64,000 nucleotides of DNA, taken from contig JAQGDQ010000216.1 in assembly GCA_030141605.1 (NCBI GenBank), positions 64,001-128,000 of the forward strand. Direction: 5' to 3'. The stretch comes from Tubiluchus corallicola. Its lineage: Eukaryota > Priapulida > Priapulimorpha > Priapulimorphida > Tubiluchidae. The notes below the pieces were generated by a model. That model worked only from the letters and a program-made list of their open reading frames with translations. It searched no databases and was not told the origin of the DNA. Each line of letters starts with the position of its first letter. Positions within the stretch are counted from its first letter, which is position 1. Made by a program: the position numbers and the translations under genes. Positions 16,612 to 26,504 of this stretch are shown piece after piece.

Positions 16612-18426
16612 TCAGTTTCCGGAATATGTTCCCGGAATACTTGGGTATTCGATATAAAAGTAATCTTCATTAAAACTATCTTCGTAGTATGAAACACCTT
16701 TCAGATGCTCCGGCACCCAAAATACAGGAGTAGTGAAGTTATCCTGATCCATTACCTTCAGTACTTCATCGGGATTTGTGGCATACTCTTTCCCGGGATA
16801 TGGGTATCGCTCAACATGAGGACTTACAATAAGATCATCGCTGACCTTAATGAGTGGTAGCTTGGGATGCCTTGTTCTTCTTAGCTCACAATGCACTTCA
16901 AGGTAGTCATGTATGTTTAGGTGAATATACTTTTGCCACATTATCATCGACATCCTCTCCTCATCGCCTGCTGCACTATTATACTCATCGGCTATTGAGG
17001 ATGCAAACTGGTCTATAACACTCTGGTCCGGTTTTGTAGGAGTAAGGAATGACTTGTTGTTGTTATCAATCTGGCCTTCCCACATTGCAAAGCTATTTAC
17101 GTAGTACCAGTAATTTGTTGAGCTTATTATTCCGTCTTTAAGGTGCTCTGCAGCCGATTTCCCTGTATTCCCCAGCCCCTTCATTGCAACTTCGGCAAGT
17201 AGAAGGTCAACCTCTGCACGGGTAAATGCGCGCCAGGGTGCCTGGTTTCTTACCATGGTAGTGGGGCTCCAAACTGAGCATGCGTTACGCTTCATATATG
17301 GGTCTATGCTGTTAAAGCCGCTATTAGTGAATACACCCTCAAAGTTATGCTCTCTGATATTACGAGCTTTTATGGAGTCATATATTACATCTCCAACGCT
17401 AAAGTCAAGCGAAACGGGCATATATAGCGTATCTCTGTTTGGGAGAAATAGTACGGGGAGCCTTGGGTCATCGGTTCCCTCAGTGTAGTGGTGGTCCATA
17501 TCACGATCCAGCTTGTACATTAAAGCGGGGGATACAAAGATTAAAAAGCTTCGCTCTCTGAATCCCTGCTTCCATTGAGTTCCCTGCTTGGAGACCCAGT
17601 CTCTTGCTGCAATCATAAGGTCTTCTGTCGGAAGGTTGCCCTTGCTTAATATTTCACTGATAACTTCCTTGGCATAATCCTCCTGAACACCTGACAGACG
17701 TACTGCCATCCTGAGGCGAACCGCATTTGCAAATTGCTGCCACTTATTGATATCACCATCAAAGATTACATCCTGCTCCTTAAAAACACGTTTCCCATCA
17801 GATGACAGGTTGGCTTCCTGTTGAACAGCCAAATCGGCATAGGTGTCGAGATCGTGAATAATAGTTTTATAGATATCCAATGGATTATCATACTTAGGGA
17901 AGTACAGCCCTTCATGTGCTTTTAGCGCCTCCGAGTATGGAATACTGTTAAGCAGGTCAACAGCTTTTGACGCACGATATCCCCTGACCATTTTAGAGAG
18001 GGTTACATAGATTTCATTATTAGCTTTTTCAGCATCAGGCATACTTGCAACTCTTTCTTCCATTAATGGGAGCTCGCGAAAATCGAAATTTGGTCCGTTG
18101 AAATAGGTATCAATGTTGTTGATTTTGTTATAAGTACTGGGGCTGTTAATCCCATCAAATGAGTTTTTATATCCAGAGTAAAGAAAATATGATGTGAGCT
18201 GAGTGTGCCCAATTATACCACTACGTAATATATGGTGCCAGGACTCATTGTATATGTTTATAAAAGTTTGTCGCCTGGTCATCATTGATGTGAACATCCC
18301 AGCCGGAATATCGCTGGTGGGGGTATATACTCCGGGATTGATAAAATCCTTCGCCAGTTCATCCTGGCATCTTGGAAAGATGAACAGGCTGGCGATAAGT
18401 AGTAGTGTTATATTTTTTTTCTTCAT
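16612..18426 (-). CDS. SusD/RagB-family nutrient-binding outer-membrane lipoprotein
   Basis: The 604-residue protein has a lipoprotein signal (MKKKNITLLLIASLFIFPRC; cysteine at residue 20). The body is the SusD-like_2 type with tetratricopeptide-like helices (for example MVRGYRASKAVDLLNSIPYS, RLRMAVRLSGV, RAEVDLLLAEVAMKG). It would cap the partner SusC barrel and bind the nutrient. It starts 19 bases after the susC stop, so the two are co-transcribed. Substrate cannot be told; the SusD-like_2 group is often linked to peptides or unknown nutrients rather than starch. A remnant of a related gene lies at 13116. Confidence 0.9.
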   Translation of the reverse strand: MKKKNITLLLIASLFIFPRCQDELAKDFINPGVYTPTSDIPAGMFTSMMTRRQTFINIYNESWHHILRSGIIGHTQLTSYFLYSGYKNSFDGINSPSTYNKINNIDTYFNGPNFDFRELPLMEERVASMPDAEKANNEIYVTLSKMVRGYRASKAVDLLNSIPYSEALKAHEGLYFPKYDNPLDIYKTIIHDLDTYADLAVQQEANLSSDGKRVFKEQDVIFDGDINKWQQFANAVRLRMAVRLSGVQEDYAKEVISEILSKGNLPTEDLMIAARDWVSKQGTQWKQGFRERSFLIFVSPALMYKLDRDMDHHYTEGTDDPRLPVLFLPNRDTLYMPVSLDFSVGDVIYDSIKARNIREHNFEGVFTNSGFNSIDPYMKRNACSVWSPTTMVRNQAPWRAFTRAEVDLLLAEVAMKGLGNTGKSAAEHLKDGIISSTNYWYYVNSFAMWEGQIDNNNKSFLTPTKPDQSVIDQFASSIADEYNSAAGDEERMSMIMWQKYIHLNIHDYLEVHCELRRTRHPKLPLIKVSDDLIVSPHVERYPYPGKEYATNPDEVLKVMDQDNFTTPVFWVPEHLKGVSYYEDSFNEDYFYIEYPSIPGTYSGN

Positions 18427-18445
18427 TGCTATATTTTTTGAATAT

Positions 18446-21400
18446 TTAAAATCCTAAAGATACTTTCAGCCCCATAGTCCTTGTTGAAGGGATCGGGGAC
18501 TGTTCGAAGTATGAGTTTGTTCCCATATACGCTTCAGCATCGAGGTTGGGTACACTTTTATAGAGATACCCAACGTTACGGGCAAACATATTCAGTGTGA
18601 TATCACTCAGCTTTATACTATCCACTATTGATTTTGGCAGTGAGTATGATAGTGATATTTCACGCAGTTTGATATAGTTGTTTTTGTATTGAGAGTCCAC
18701 GCCATTGATTTTTTCGTTTGTCCAGATGGCAAAATTGGCATAATAATCTCTTGAGGTGACAATAATGTCATTTTCTGAGTAAATGGGGTTACCATTGGCA
18801 TCCTCTGTTTCAATTACTCCGGGCAGGATAAGACCGTCGTGGTATACATATCCATCGATGGATTGAGGCGGAGCAGGAACACTATGATTCCATGGTTCAA
18901 TATTCCCATTTCTATCAATATAGTAAGCCAGCCCTCCGTGAGCTTCATCGCGGTACTCCAGCGACTGTACCGAGGCGCCGTTATGGTATAGCCACTGGTT
19001 GGTGCGGGAGTACATAGATGCACCGAATGAGTAGTCGAAGTGTGCGGTCATCCGTAGCCCTTTGTACCGGAGGCTGGTGTTAAACCCTCCCATGAAGTTT
19101 GGATGAACATTTCCAAGCTTGGAAAATTCAGAATCATTTAATGCATAACTTCTTCCATTCCCGCTGACAATACGTCTCCCCTCAGGGTCGTATTTGATAT
19201 CATGCCCATATAGGTTGCCTATGCGCTCGCCCTCTACGGCTTTTACATATATACCTCCGGTCATTGAACCGATATTCTTCTCGGTGATTCCGGTATAAAG
19301 CTTAAGAACTTTTGAGAACTGGTTTGCGGTGGTGAAAGTTACATCCCAGCGAAAGTTCCGAATTAAAACAGGCACTGCGCTTATCTGCAACTCATATCCC
19401 CAGTTTTTGACATTTCCAGCATTGATTTTAATCTCACTTGCGCCTGTTGCACTGCTTAGTGGGACACTCATTATCTGGTCATATACATTGTTGGTGTAGT
19501 ATGAGAAGTCTATCCCCAGCCGGTTGCCTTTGAAAAATGACATCTCTGTTCCGATTTCAAATTCGCGTTTACGCTCAGGCTTTAGGCTCCCATCAAAAAT
19601 CGATCCTGGAGCAGATACAGTGTTTGCATCTGATCCGGAGACTACTCCTGTTTCTAAGCTATAGTATGCGTAGTGTCTTGAGGGTGCATCGCGCCCTACG
19701 TCCGCCCACGAAGTGCGAAGCTTTGCAAATTGCAGGTGTGCGGTGGGAAGGAGGTTTCCCAGCACTGTTGTTGCATCATAGGTGAAAGCCACTCCGGGGT
19801 AGAAGTATGAGTTATTGTCGGGGTGAAGTGTGGATGTCCAGTCGTTACGGGCGTTCAGCTCCAGTGTGTAGAGGTTGTCCAGTGTAAGGGTAGCAACAGC
19901 AAAGATACTGTAAAGAGAATTTTGTCCATAGCTGTTGCCCCTTACTTTACCTCTTTTCCCATATTCTGGCCACCCATCAGAGCTCTGGTTGTTCAGGTGG
20001 TACCAGTCGGGGTATGTAAATCCACTACTTGCTCCCTCACTGGCGGTGGAGACATGAATGGAGTTGTCGGATACTTTTTTATAAGATCCTCCTGCAAAAG
20101 AGAAGATGTCGAGGCGCTTGTCCATAAAATCTTTGTAGAAGTTTAGGGTGCCTCTGTACTCTTCAACCCGGGTGTTTTTACGTTTAAACTCGTAATACCC
20201 ACCTTCCAGATCAGGGTATACCCTTGTTACGCTATTCTTTGTTGTAAAGTCGGTGTCGGTGTAATCCAGACTGGCCTGTCCTATCACGTAGAGCCAGTCG
20301 GTAAAGTGATAGGTAGGCCGAATAGTGGCGATCAGGTGCATCTTGTCATCCTCTGCGCTGTTGTTATCTCTGCTCCACATATAGTCTGCAAAATTTCCCA
20401 GAGAGTAGTAGCCTGTAGGATAACCGACTTCACTTAACTTCTTTTTATATCCGTAATTCGGATCTTCGGGGTCTGTGTAGGTGTAGTCTTTGCTCTCTAC
20501 AAACTCCTGAAAAGGGGCGCCTCTTGCCATGCCGTTAAGAATGAAGTCATAAAAGGATCTTCCGGGGCGATTATGAGTACTAATATTATAGAGGTTTGTT
20601 GTGGTCTCAATTGTCAGCTTTTCAGAGAAGTTGAACTTTCCTGAGAAACTCAGTATATTTTTCTTTTGGTTGAAGTTGTTCATAATACCGTCATAGTTGC
20701 TATTGGTATATGAAAAGCGGACATTCCCAAAGTCGCTGCGTTTGCTTACAGATGCACTTATCTGGTTGCTGCGTCCATTCTTAAACATAAACTCGAAGTT
20801 GTTGGGTCTGGCAACGTAGGGGCGAGCAGTACCGTCCCACCATATTCGCTGCTCATCTGCATTGAATGCGGGTCCGAAGTTTCGTATACTGTAGTTTGCT
20901 CTTGGGTAGTCTTCACCATTGACTATCTCATTTACATCATAGATGTTGTTGCCGCTTCCATACAGGTTTTGAAATTCAATATAGACTATCGGTTGCTCTA
21001 TGGTTGTCTGGTAAGAGACGTTAACATCCATTTCCCCCATTGCGCTGCTACCGCTCTTTGTGGTGATAAGGACTACTCCATTTGCACCCTCGCTACCATA
21101 TAGCACAGATGCTTTTGCCCCTTTCAGTATCTCTATTGATTCAATATCCTCAGAGTTGATGTCATTGATACCGGTACCGTAGTCGGGTGAGGTTCCTGAC
21201 AGGCTTGTGTTTTCATCAAAAATAGGCACGCCGTCTACCACAAAGAGAGGTCTTGTGTTGGCATTAGACTCCAGGCCTGCGGCGCCACGGATATTAATGT
21301 TAATACCTCCGGTGGGGCCTGAAGCAGACTGACGAATGGTTACTCCGGCAGCTTTTCCATATAGAGACTGAATAGGGTTGGCTGTGGTGCCGGCATCAGT

Positions 21401-21796
21401 CAGTTCGGCTCCACTGACCTTGCTGATGGCATAACCCAGTGTTTTTCTATCCCTGCGTACGCCTAATGCGGTAACTACAACCTCATCAATTCCAATGTTG
21501 TCTTCCTCCATAGCTATGTTAACGGAGGTCTTATTGTTTAATGGAACCTCCTGAGTTCTCATGCTTATGAATGAAAAGATAAGAGACGCGTCAGCGGATT
21601 TGACAGAGATTGAGTATGCTCCGTCAACGTCGGTAATGGTGCCATTTGTGGTACCTTTCTCTACAATGGTTACCCCTGCTAGGGGTACATCATTGGTTTC
21701 TGCTGTAACCCTACCGCTTACCTTGTGCTGCGCATAAGCGTTGTTTGCAAGCACCAGGTATGTACAGAGAACAAGCATTGTAATAGATTTCTGCAT
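18446..21796 (-). CDS. SusC/RagA-family TonB-linked outer-membrane transporter
   Basis: The 1116-residue protein has a signal peptide (to about NNAYAQ, residue 23). A CarboxypepD_reg-like domain follows (VSGRVTAETNDVPLAGVTIV...), then the SusC signature and plug (NIRGAAGLESNANTRPLFVVDGVPI and ASVLYGSEGANGVVLITTKS) and a long 22-strand-type barrel ending GLKVSLGF with a terminal phenylalanine. It imports a ligand bound by SusD using TonB energy. The 370-base leader 21797-22167 is very AT-rich and holds a degenerate MITE-like copy. No sigma/anti-sigma pair is adjacent. Confidence 0.93.
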   Translation of the reverse strand: MQKSITMLVLCTYLVLANNAYAQHKVSGRVTAETNDVPLAGVTIVEKGTTNGTITDVDGAYSISVKSADASLIFSFISMRTQEVPLNNKTSVNIAMEEDNIGIDEVVVTALGVRRDRKTLGYAISKVSGAELTDAGTTANPIQSLYGKAAGVTIRQSASGPTGGININIRGAAGLESNANTRPLFVVDGVPIFDENTSLSGTSPDYGTGINDINSEDIESIEILKGAKASVLYGSEGANGVVLITTKSGSSAMGEMDVNVSYQTTIEQPIVYIEFQNLYGSGNNIYDVNEIVNGEDYPRANYSIRNFGPAFNADEQRIWWDGTARPYVARPNNFEFMFKNGRSNQISASVSKRSDFGNVRFSYTNSNYDGIMNNFNQKKNILSFSGKFNFSEKLTIETTTNLYNISTHNRPGRSFYDFILNGMARGAPFQEFVESKDYTYTDPEDPNYGYKKKLSEVGYPTGYYSLGNFADYMWSRDNNSAEDDKMHLIATIRPTYHFTDWLYVIGQASLDYTDTDFTTKNSVTRVYPDLEGGYYEFKRKNTRVEEYRGTLNFYKDFMDKRLDIFSFAGGSYKKVSDNSIHVSTASEGASSGFTYPDWYHLNNQSSDGWPEYGKRGKVRGNSYGQNSLYSIFAVATLTLDNLYTLELNARNDWTSTLHPDNNSYFYPGVAFTYDATTVLGNLLPTAHLQFAKLRTSWADVGRDAPSRHYAYYSLETGVVSGSDANTVSAPGSIFDGSLKPERKREFEIGTEMSFFKGNRLGIDFSYYTNNVYDQIMSVPLSSATGASEIKINAGNVKNWGYELQISAVPVLIRNFRWDVTFTTANQFSKVLKLYTGITEKNIGSMTGGIYVKAVEGERIGNLYGHDIKYDPEGRRIVSGNGRSYALNDSEFSKLGNVHPNFMGGFNTSLRYKGLRMTAHFDYSFGASMYSRTNQWLYHNGASVQSLEYRDEAHGGLAYYIDRNGNIEPWNHSVPAPPQSIDGYVYHDGLILPGVIETEDANGNPIYSENDIIVTSRDYYANFAIWTNEKINGVDSQYKNNYIKLREISLSYSLPKSIVDSIKLSDITLNMFARNVGYLYKSVPNLDAEAYMGTNSYFEQSPIPSTRTMGLKVSLGF

Positions 21797-21994
21797 ATTG
21801 ATGTTAGTTTAATAAATTTACTAAAAATATAAAGTTCTGCTATGATAAGTTAATAAAGGTATAAAAATATAAAAATATATTACATTTCACATAAAATATA
21901 AAATTTATGTAAAAAATGTTGTTTTGCTACTCACCCTTCGCAGATAGTTTTTGAGCTGGGTGTACTATTTTTCTATTATGATACGAGAGATATA

Positions 21995-22096
21995 AAGCTC
22001 ACGCCAAAACCCCTCTTTATTAAAGTCTTATTTATGTCAGTAAGCTGTGGTTTTAGCTCAACCTGGACCAAGCCTCCTTTGTCTTGCAAAGGTCTC
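21995..22096. repeat. MITE-like repeat, degenerate copy C
   Basis: The right-hand part of the family is recognisable (AAAACCCCTCTTTATTAAAG, GTCAGTAAGCTGTGGTTTTA, GTCTTGCAAAGGTCTC). The left terminal repeat is not clear. Located between susC and the small HTH gene. Confidence 0.5.
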
Positions 22097-22167
22097 GCCT
22101 CATGTTTTTACTGTTGCGCTTGGCTGTCCAATTGCCATCTTACATAGCTGGCCGGCTTCTCTCCCTA

Positions 22168-22365
22168 TTAACTGTTATTGATTTCTACACCATTATACTG
22201 AGTAAGCGCAACATGTCTTATTTTTTGTGCAAGCTTGGTGTTTCCTTTCCCGTGTAGGGCTTTACTTACCATCATCCCGCTAACATTGAATGCCAATGCT
22301 ATTTTTTTATTGTTACCGTGTGGCACTAAAATTCTGGCAGCTTCGCCGGATAATCTTTTTTTCAT
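22168..22365 (-). CDS. Small predicted DNA-binding protein
   Basis: The 65-residue basic protein reads MKKRLSGEAARILVPHGNNK then a helix-turn-helix-like segment (KIALAFNVSGMMVSKALHGK) and ends AQKIRHVALTQYNGVEINN. Short proteins of this shape are frequent in Bacteroidales and look like minimal HTH regulators. It is divergent from the S24-type regulator with a 111-base gap containing three direct repeats, so the two may share control. Role unknown. Confidence 0.55.
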   Translation of the reverse strand: MKKRLSGEAARILVPHGNNKKIALAFNVSGMMVSKALHGKGNTKLAQKIRHVALTQYNGVEINNS

Positions 22366-22416
22366 ATCTTTAAAATCCGTTTATTTTTAAACAGTAAAAT
22401 ATAAAGTTAAACATAA

Positions 22417-22491
22417 ATGAAAAAAATCAGTTATTCAAATAATATGTGAAAAATTTCAGTAGCCTGAACGATTATTGTGAAAAAAATCAGT
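22417..22491. promoter_or_regulatory. Three 15-bp direct repeats in a divergent promoter
   Basis: ATGAAAAAAATCAGT (22417-22431), GTGAAAAATTTCAGT (22446-22460) and GTGAAAAAAATCAGT (22477-22491) are spaced 29 and 31 bp apart. The third contains the proposed GTG start codon of the regulator. Candidate operators for autoregulation. Confidence 0.45.
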
Positions 22492-23166
22492 CTAACAAAG
22501 AGAAATATACGCAAATACGCTAAGGTCAAAGGCGTTACGCTTGCAGAGGTGTATAGGCGTACTGGTATTGCTGATGGAACATTTAGTAATGCAAGCAGCT
22601 TGACGGAAGATAGTTTAATGAAATTTTTCAGCGTGTATGGCGATGTAAGTCCTTGCTGGCTTTTGACGGGGAAGGGTGCCATGGTGAAGGACTACAGTGC
22701 TCCGGCTACCTCTGGCGATCCGGTAAAAGAACCTGGTGGAGAGGAAGGGTCCGAGGCGACACAGATAAGGATTCCTCTTATTGATATATCGGACATTGGA
22801 AAAGAGAGCAGCAGCTGTTTTTCTTTGGAGGAGAAAGGAGATAGGGCGTATTATGTGATTCCCAGGTTTGGAGGCAGCAATATTGATTTTATGACAGAGG
22901 TGTCCGGGAGTAATATATGCCATAAGTATAGCAGAGGGGATGTTGTGGCCTGCACTGTGATTAAGGACAGCACTTTCTTGCAGTGGAAGAGGGTGCATCT
23001 TATTGTTACACGGGAGCAGGGAATGATTATAGGTCGAATTGATGATTCTGCTATTGATGATTGCATCAAGGTTGTTAGTGAGGATGACAGCTACAGCTCG
23101 TTTGATATTCCCAGGAGTGAAATTATGGGAATTGCTCTGGTAGTGGGGGTTATACGTTTTGAGTAG
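22477..23166 (+). CDS. S24/LexA-like repressor-type regulator (HTH plus S24 fold)
   Basis: The 229-residue protein has a N-terminal HTH domain (GVTLAEVYRRTGIADGTFSN) with the PCWLLTGKGAM end typical of Bacteroidales XRE/S24 regulators. A C-terminal S24 peptidase-like fold follows (VSGSNICHKYSRGDVVACTV ... IMGIALVVGVIRF). In self-cleaving relatives the first block reads GDSM with a catalytic serine; here it reads GSNI, and the catalytic lysine also seems replaced (MIIGRI). It may therefore sense or dimerise without cleaving itself. The start is a GTG inside a direct repeat; no in-frame ATG is close. Confidence 0.65.
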   Translation: MKKISLTKRNIRKYAKVKGVTLAEVYRRTGIADGTFSNASSLTEDSLMKFFSVYGDVSPCWLLTGKGAMVKDYSAPATSGDPVKEPGGEEGSEATQIRIPLIDISDIGKESSSCFSLEEKGDRAYYVIPRFGGSNIDFMTEVSGSNICHKYSRGDVVACTVIKDSTFLQWKRVHLIVTREQGMIIGRIDDSAIDDCIKVVSEDDSYSSFDIPRSEIMGIALVVGVIRFE

Positions 23167-23199
23167 CCTGATATTTTAGCGAGGCGTGTCTTTTGACTT

Positions 23200-23326
23200 G
23201 AGGCCTTTGCAAAATTCCCCTTTTTGTTGAAAACCACCATATAAGTTCTCACTTATACCATTAAGTTGCAGTTTTTTTTACTGAATTTTTCTTTCGACCT
23301 CGGCTGAAAAATCTTCACTATGCAAT
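23200..23326. repeat. MITE-like repeat, copy D
   Basis: Starts GAGGCCTTTGCAAAATTCCC and ends near CACTATGCAATG, about 127 bp, diverged on the right. It fills much of the 338-base gap between the S24-type regulator and ald; nothing else is recognised there. Confidence 0.6.
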
Positions 23327-23504
23327 GATTTCATTTTTTGATCTGTAATGGCTTTATTTTGTGTGGGATAGTGATAGACTTGTGTTGTCGTTGGCTTTTC
23401 AGGCAGGTAGATATTTATAAAATATCACGATTTTTTGTGCCGATTGCTATTTTATAAGTGTGTTTTTTTTACTTTTAAAAAAAATAATTTAAGTCTGAAA
23501 AGTT

Positions 23505-24620
23505 ATGAATATTGGCGTCCCCAAAGAGATAAAAAGTCATGAGAGTCGTGTTGCACTAACTCCTGCAGGCGCTGCAGAGTTAATCAAGCGTAACCATAGA
23601 GTGTTTGTGCAGGCTTGTGCTGGTGCGGGCAGTGGTTTTACCGATGAGGAGTACCTGGCTGTAGGTGCTGAGGTTTTACCCTCCATTGAAGATGTTTATA
23701 GTGTTGCAGAGATGATTATAAAGGTAAAGGAGCCTATTGAGTCAGAGTATAGCCTGATAAAGGAGGGACAGTTGCTTTATACCTATTTTCACTTTGCATC
23801 GTCTGAGGCACTTACCAATGCCATGATTAGATCGGGAGCTGTCTGTTTGGCGTACGAGACTGTTGAGCTTGATGATGGCTCTTTGCCCCTGCTTATACCT
23901 ATGTCGGAAGTTGCGGGACGCATGTCTGTTCAGGAAGGAGCTAAGTTTTTGGAAAAAACGTTTGGCGGGCGAGGTGTGCTTCTTGGGGGTGTGCCGGGCG
24001 TATATCCTGCAAATGTGTTGATTGTCGGGGGAGGTGTTGTTGGAACGGAAGCGGCAAAAATGGCAGCGGGTATGGGGGCTGATGTTACTATTATGGATGT
24101 TAGCCTCAAGCGGCTTCGTTATCTGGATGATATTATGCCCGCTAATGTAAAAACGATGATGTCCAATGGGCTCAATATTCGGGAAATGGTTCAGACGAAT
24201 GACTTAATTATAGGTGCGGTGCTTATTCCGGGAGCGAAGGCGCCTCACTTAATATCGCGCGAGATGTTGAAGACAATGCAACAGGGAACCGTGCTTGTTG
24301 ATGTTGCAGTTGACCAGGGGGGATGTATTGAGACAACAAGACCGACAACTCATGATGATCCCACCTATGTGATAGATGGGGTTATCCACTACTCTGTGGC
24401 TAATATGCCCGGCGCCGTTCCGCGGACATCTACCTTTGCATTGACAAATGCCACGCTTCCGTATGCTATTCAGCTGGCAGATAAGGGGTGGCAGCGGGCA
24501 TGCAGTGAAGATGAAGCTCTAAGAAAGGGGTTAAACATTATAAAGGGAAAAATTACCTGTAAAGGTGTTTCCGATGCGTTTGGACTAAAGTGTCGTGAGG
24601 TGGAGGAAATTTTAGGATAA
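23505..24620 (+). CDS. ald: Alanine dehydrogenase
   Basis: The 371-residue protein has the family's length. It starts with MNIGVPKEIKSHESRVALTP, has the substrate-binding region KVKEPIESEY and the NAD-binding motif GGGVVGTEAAKMAAGMGADV. The catalytic HYSVANMPGAVPRTST stretch and a C-terminal helical closure complete it. It interconverts L-alanine and pyruvate with NAD+ in the cytoplasm, feeding or draining amino-acid nitrogen. Single gene, with repeat-containing gaps on both sides. Confidence 0.95.
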   Translation: MNIGVPKEIKSHESRVALTPAGAAELIKRNHRVFVQACAGAGSGFTDEEYLAVGAEVLPSIEDVYSVAEMIIKVKEPIESEYSLIKEGQLLYTYFHFASSEALTNAMIRSGAVCLAYETVELDDGSLPLLIPMSEVAGRMSVQEGAKFLEKTFGGRGVLLGGVPGVYPANVLIVGGGVVGTEAAKMAAGMGADVTIMDVSLKRLRYLDDIMPANVKTMMSNGLNIREMVQTNDLIIGAVLIPGAKAPHLISREMLKTMQQGTVLVDVAVDQGGCIETTRPTTHDDPTYVIDGVIHYSVANMPGAVPRTSTFALTNATLPYAIQLADKGWQRACSEDEALRKGLNIIKGKITCKGVSDAFGLKCREVEEILG

Positions 24621-24667
24621 TTTTTGTCCATATAAGCCAGAGAGAAGCCATTTATATATACAAGACT

Positions 24668-24791
24668 TAGGACCTATTGTAAAAGATATTTCTATTTGTT
24701 GGGTCTTTTCCCCGGAGCCTTCTTCAAAATCTTTATTTAGATAGGGTTTTCCCTCAACCTGAATCAAGGTTTTTTGCCTTGCGAGGGTCTT
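24668..24791. repeat. MITE-like repeat, degenerate copy E
   Basis: GACCTATTGTAAAAGATAT ... CTTCTTCAAAATCTTTATTT ... TTGCCTTGCGAGGGTCTTG preserves the family's left end, centre and right end with many changes. It lies in the 321-base gap between ald and the carboxylase operon. Confidence 0.5.
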
Positions 24792-24941
24792 GCTATGCCG
24801 AAAAGCAATGAGAAGCGGCAGAGGCGGTGGAGTACTATGCAACCATATATTTCATGTGGTGGTTTGAGCATGCTAATTCCCTGTATGTTTTGTAACCTGA
24901 ATTTTTGGAGTTATATTAGACACAGCCAATATAGCTGAGAA

Positions 24942-26462
24942 ATGGGAAAAATCAAAAAAGTCTTAGTGGCAAATCGTGGAGAGATTGCTGTCAGGGTTAT
25001 GCGTTCGTGTAGGGAGATGCACATCACTTCTGTTGCCATTTTCTCCAAGACCGACAGAAATGCTATGCATGTCAGATATGCGGATGAGGCTTTTCCTATA
25101 GGGGTAACCTCATCACCCTCCGACAGCTATCTGAATATTGATAAGATTATTGAAATAGCTCTTGCTTCAGGAGCTGATGCGATTCATCCGGGCTACGGTT
25201 TTTTATCGGAGAATGCCGATTTTGTGCGGCGGGTGTCTGAGGCAGGTTTAGTTTTTATTGGACCGTCACCGGAGGCTGTCTCTGCCATGGGGGATAAGGT
25301 TACTGCTAGAGAGATTATGGTTAAGTCTGGAGTCCCGATTGTGCCTGGTACGGAAGAGAGCTTAGCTGATGAGAAGAGGCTGAAAATGGTTGTGTCAGAG
25401 ATAGGGTACCCCGTTATAATAAAAGCGTCGGCAGGTGGTGGAGGTAAGGGGATGAGGCTTGTGAAGTCTGAGAGCGAGCTGGTGAGTGCATACCGGCGCG
25501 CAAAGTCGGAGGCTGGAGCCGCTTTTGGAGATGATACCGTTTACATAGAGAAATATATTGAGTCTCCGCACCATATAGAGTTTCAGATACTGGGTGACCA
25601 ACATGGTAACATGGTGCATCTGTTTGAGCGCGAGTGTTCGGTGCAGAGGCGTCACCAAAAAGTGGTGGAAGAGACCCCTTCGCCACTAATGACACCTGAG
25701 CTCAGGGATAAAATGGGGAAGCATGCAATTGCTGCGGCACGCTCGGTGAATTATGCTGGAGCAGGTACGGTTGAGTTTTTGGTAGACAACAACCTCAATT
25801 TCTATTTTCTCGAGATGAATACCCGTATTCAGGTAGAGCACCCTGTAACTGAGAGGGTTACTGGCATAGATATGGTGAAGGCACAAATAAATATTGCCAA
25901 TGGCGACAGACTGGGATTTGCACAAAAGGATATTTATCAAAATGGGCATTCCATAGAGTGTAGGATTTACGCAGAGGATGCAGATAATAATTTTATGCCA
26001 AGCCCAGGGCTGATAAGGCATATTACAGAGCCTCTTGGTTTGGGTGTACGAACAGATGGATATGCTTATGAGGGGTATGAGATACCTGTCTACTACGACT
26101 CTATGATCTCTAAGTTGATAGTTTGGGCACAAACTCGGAAAGAGGCTATAGAACGTATGAAGAGAGCACTATATGAGTATAAGATAACGGGAGTTAAGAC
26201 AACCATATCTTTTATGAAGAGGATTATGGATACTGCTGATTTTAATTCAGGAAATTATGATACTCATTTTATCGAAAAGAATAGATCTGAGCTGTTTGGG
26301 CAGAGCAGTTATAATCGTCGAAGCGAGGATATAGCTGCGTGTGTTGCTTACCTTGATTATACTGCGAAAATAAAGCTAAAGGCGGGCAAAGGTGGAGCAA
26401 ACGATGGGGAGGCAACCGCGTGGAAAGATTTTGGAAGGGGAAGGGGTATTTTAAGGTTGTAG
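24942..26462 (+). CDS. accC: Biotin carboxylase subunit of an acyl-CoA carboxylase
   Basis: The 506-residue protein starts KKVLVANRGEIAVRVMRSCR and carries the ATP-grasp lid KASAGGGGKGMRLV. The sites HHIEFQILGD, ERECSVQRRHQKV and EMNTRIQVEHPVTE (catalytic Arg and metal-binding Glu) are all present. It carboxylates biotin on the carrier protein using ATP and bicarbonate. It is first of a three-gene operon (carrier 42 bases downstream, carboxyltransferase 20 bases further). Its extra C-terminal roughly 50 residues are common in Bacteroidetes versions. Confidence 0.94.
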   Translation: MGKIKKVLVANRGEIAVRVMRSCREMHITSVAIFSKTDRNAMHVRYADEAFPIGVTSSPSDSYLNIDKIIEIALASGADAIHPGYGFLSENADFVRRVSEAGLVFIGPSPEAVSAMGDKVTAREIMVKSGVPIVPGTEESLADEKRLKMVVSEIGYPVIIKASAGGGGKGMRLVKSESELVSAYRRAKSEAGAAFGDDTVYIEKYIESPHHIEFQILGDQHGNMVHLFERECSVQRRHQKVVEETPSPLMTPELRDKMGKHAIAAARSVNYAGAGTVEFLVDNNLNFYFLEMNTRIQVEHPVTERVTGIDMVKAQINIANGDRLGFAQKDIYQNGHSIECRIYAEDADNNFMPSPGLIRHITEPLGLGVRTDGYAYEGYEIPVYYDSMISKLIVWAQTRKEAIERMKRALYEYKITGVKTTISFMKRIMDTADFNSGNYDTHFIEKNRSELFGQSSYNRRSEDIAACVAYLDYTAKIKLKAGKGGANDGEATAWKDFGRGRGILRL

Positions 26463-26504
26463 CTATTTTAGGGTGTTAACTCAGCCACTATTTTATTACT
26501 TAGA

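Noticed and set aside
11656-21796. A single polysaccharide utilisation locus made of the sulfatase and susCD
   Set aside because: The genes are on opposite strands, about 3.5 kb of mobile remains and the LRR gene lie between them, and there is no regulator or glycoside hydrolase.
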